Part shown: piece after piece, positions 5,735-7,040 of the stretch | How positions within the stretch are numbered: position 1 is the stretch's first letter | Layout: the number at the start of each line of letters is the position of its first letter | NCBI GenBank assembly: GCA_964390645.1 | Contig: CAYMLL010000351.1 | Location: forward strand, 1-7,040 | Origin: CAYMLL01 sp964390645 | Lineage (GTDB): Bacteria > Planctomycetota > UBA8108 | DNA length: 7,040 nt | Reading direction: 5' to 3' | Notes under the pieces: generated by a model | What the model was told of the DNA's origin: nothing | The model's database searches: none | Seen by the model: only the letters and a program-made list of their open reading frames with translations | Program-made: the position numbers and the translations under genes

Positions 5735-7024
5735 TCAGGACTTTCCGGGAAGCAGGAACAGGCGCCCTTCCGCGGCGTCGAGCGAGACCTGCAGGCCCGG
5801 CATGTCGGGGCTGTCGTCGTACGCCGGGATCTCTCGTCCGGAGTGCCCGTCGATCTCCTTGACCTGCTGCGGCGGCACGTCGAACTCCACTGTCGGCCAT
5901 GCCGTGAAGGCGAAGCGGTAGTTGTTCAACATCACCGCACGGCGTCCGTCGACGTGCCGGAAGACGCCGACGAGATAGTCGTGGGGCGGATCCCTCTCCG
6001 TGCGCCGGATCGCGCGGACCGGCGTGCCTGCGAGCGCCTTCGTCGCGTCGTCGCCCGGCTTCACGCGGTGGACGCTCGTGCTGCGGAGCTTCATCAAGGT
6101 CGGACCGAGCTTGCGGATTCGCGCGTTGATCCGCCGGGCCTGGTACCAGTGCCGTGTGCGGCTGCCGTCCCTGCGCAGGATCGCCCCACCCCTGGGGAAC
6201 TCGAAGGTGTTCGGCGTGCCGTACGTGAAGTACATCACGCCCTTTGCTCCGTAGGCGAGCGACGTGTAGACCTGCCACCGGATCTGGGCCTCGGTCGGAT
6301 CGGTGTGCGGTCCGAACGGCGCCGTGTTGAAGTAGTTCCAGAACGGGATGCCCCTCTTCAGCGCGCCGCGGCGAATCGCCGCGAGGTTGCGGCAGTACCC
6401 GTCTCGAGCCGACCTGGAGCGGGTCGTCGCGTCGCCGGGCCCCGGTCGAAAGATGGGGTAGTGGTCGAAGCACAGAACGGCCGGGTCGAGCTCCTCCAGG
6501 AAGCGTTCGACGTGCTCGTCGTAGGCCTCGGGACTGGCGCGCCGCGGGCGCAGATCGCCGACACCGAGCTGCTTCTCGGACGCGTAGTCCGGATACAGGT
6601 TGATGTAATCGAGCTTGCCCGGTCGTGCGTTGCGGATCGCTGCAGCTCGCTCGCGCAACTTCGGGAACAGCGCCGTCGAAGGTTCGTCGAAGAGGCGGTA
6701 TCCGATGCAGGCATCGCCGGCCGGAAGATCTTCCGGCGAACCGCTGCGCGTGTGAACGATGGCCGAGAGGTCATGCTTGTCGCACAGCTCGATGAGGCGC
6801 TGGTCGGAGCATCCCGGAACCGGGCCGAAGACGAGCGTGAAGTGGGCGTCCCGGATTTCGCGGAACCTGGCGTCGAGATCCGCGCCGTCGGGAAAGAGGG
6901 CCCAGAACGCGCCGATGATGAAGCTCCGCTGCTCGAACGTCGACCCCGGCATCTCCCCCCCCGCGAAGGCTTCCGCGCCCCCCCGTCCGGCAACGTCTCC
7001 TGCTGCGTCGCGACTGCCATTCAA
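5735..7024 (-). CDS. TIM-barrel glycoside-hydrolase-like protein (up to 429 aa; start uncertain)
   Basis: Residues are numbered from the TTG at 7024. From about residue 35 the protein reads as a (beta/alpha)8 barrel of the GH42-like clan: FIIGAFWALF (35-44), FTLVFGPV (62-69), YRLFDEPS (109-116, with E114 a candidate acid), YINLYPDYASEKQLG (140-154), CFDHYP (185-190), FWNYFN (228-233) and the RWQVYTSLAYGAKG segment with FTYGTP (249-271). A C-terminal beta domain covers about 345-427. It probably hydrolyses or binds a glycan; substrate and exact family are not known. The TTG start has no usable ribosome site. The ATG at 7020 has AGGTTGA just before it but is one base out of frame, and two G-runs lie between it and the body. 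The ATG at 6952 (405 aa) is in frame but directly abuts a GGGGAG sequence. The frame is open to the right edge, so the start could also lie outside. No signal peptide is evident. It is the first gene of an operon with the beta-helix gene. Confidence 0.8.
   Translation of the reverse strand: MNGSRDAAGDVAGRGGAEAFAGGEMPGSTFEQRSFIIGAFWALFPDGADLDARFREIRDAHFTLVFGPVPGCSDQRLIELCDKHDLSAIVHTRSGSPEDLPAGDACIGYRLFDEPSTALFPKLRERAAAIRNARPGKLDYINLYPDYASEKQLGVGDLRPRRASPEAYDEHVERFLEELDPAVLCFDHYPIFRPGPGDATTRSRSARDGYCRNLAAIRRGALKRGIPFWNYFNTAPFGPHTDPTEAQIRWQVYTSLAYGAKGVMYFTYGTPNTFEFPRGGAILRRDGSRTRHWYQARRINARIRKLGPTLMKLRSTSVHRVKPGDDATKALAGTPVRAIRRTERDPPHDYLVGVFRHVDGRRAVMLNNYRFAFTAWPTVEFDVPPQQVKEIDGHSGREIPAYDDSPDMPGLQVSLDAAEGRLFLLPGKS
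6955..6984 (-). repeat. Two poly-G runs (G8 and G7) in the first codons of the glycosidase-like gene
   Basis: On the plus strand C8 occupies 6955-6962 and C7 occupies 6978-6984, so the minus-strand message would carry G7 and then G8 within the first 25 codons. Such tracts are prone to slippage and to sequencing error. One extra G in either run would place the ATG at 7020 in frame with the protein body. Confidence 0.7.
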
Positions 7025-7040
7025 CCTGAAGAGAAAAACG

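Noticed and set aside
4723..5862. Plus-strand open frame of 379 codons
   Set aside because: It is antisense to the beta-helix gene, with Arg/Asp/Val-rich composition and no motifs.
6358..7020. Full 220-codon minus-strand frame from the ATG at 7020
   Set aside because: Past the G-runs it is a Ser/Arg/Thr-rich shadow of the barrel protein. Only its start codon is of interest, as discussed under the G-runs.

Overview
The window is about 7 kb of high-GC bacterial DNA holding five recognisable genes, most of them for predicted exported proteins. The lineage cannot be proved from the sequence. The dockerin-like C-termini (two Ca-loop helices, then a Cys-containing tail such as CGSDPT...C...C in the larger protein), together with HYR and cohesin-like domains and a beta-helix protein, resemble secreted proteins common in Planctomycetota and similar environmental lineages. 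That assignment is an inference.

Layout, left to right. Bases 1-110 are distinctly AT-rich (about 41% GC by hand count). They hold a good minus-strand rho-independent terminator candidate (66-88) and perhaps the first codons of another minus-strand gene leaving the window. A class I SAM-dependent methyltransferase follows on the minus strand (192-800), then a gene-free 393 bp. Next is a 630-residue exported protein on the minus strand (1194-3086) with an unrecognised N-terminal region, a cohesin-like domain, a HYR domain and a C-terminal dockerin. A 410-bp divergent intergenic region with several strong inverted repeats separates it from a plus-strand gene (3497-4609). That gene encodes a small exported protein with a short, possibly OB-like, beta domain and its own dockerin.

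The right part is a two-gene minus-strand operon. A TIM-barrel glycoside-hydrolase-like protein (5735 to about 7024) is followed after about 50 bp by an exported right-handed beta-helix protein with a propeller-like C-terminal repeat region (4030-5682).

The most unusual spot is around 4070-4090. The plus-strand dockerin gene has no stop after its domain ends and stays open through about 530 bp of sequence that is coding for the beta-helix protein on the other strand. The last propeller-like repeat of that protein fades at the same place. Either two convergent genes genuinely share their ends or a rearrangement joined two truncated genes there. A second oddity is a pair of poly-G runs in the first codons of the glycosidase-like gene; the best-placed ATG lies one base out of frame with the protein body.

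No RNA gene, CRISPR array, transposase or insertion sequence was seen. The window reads as an extracellular, probably carbohydrate- or matrix-related locus. No substrate can be assigned.
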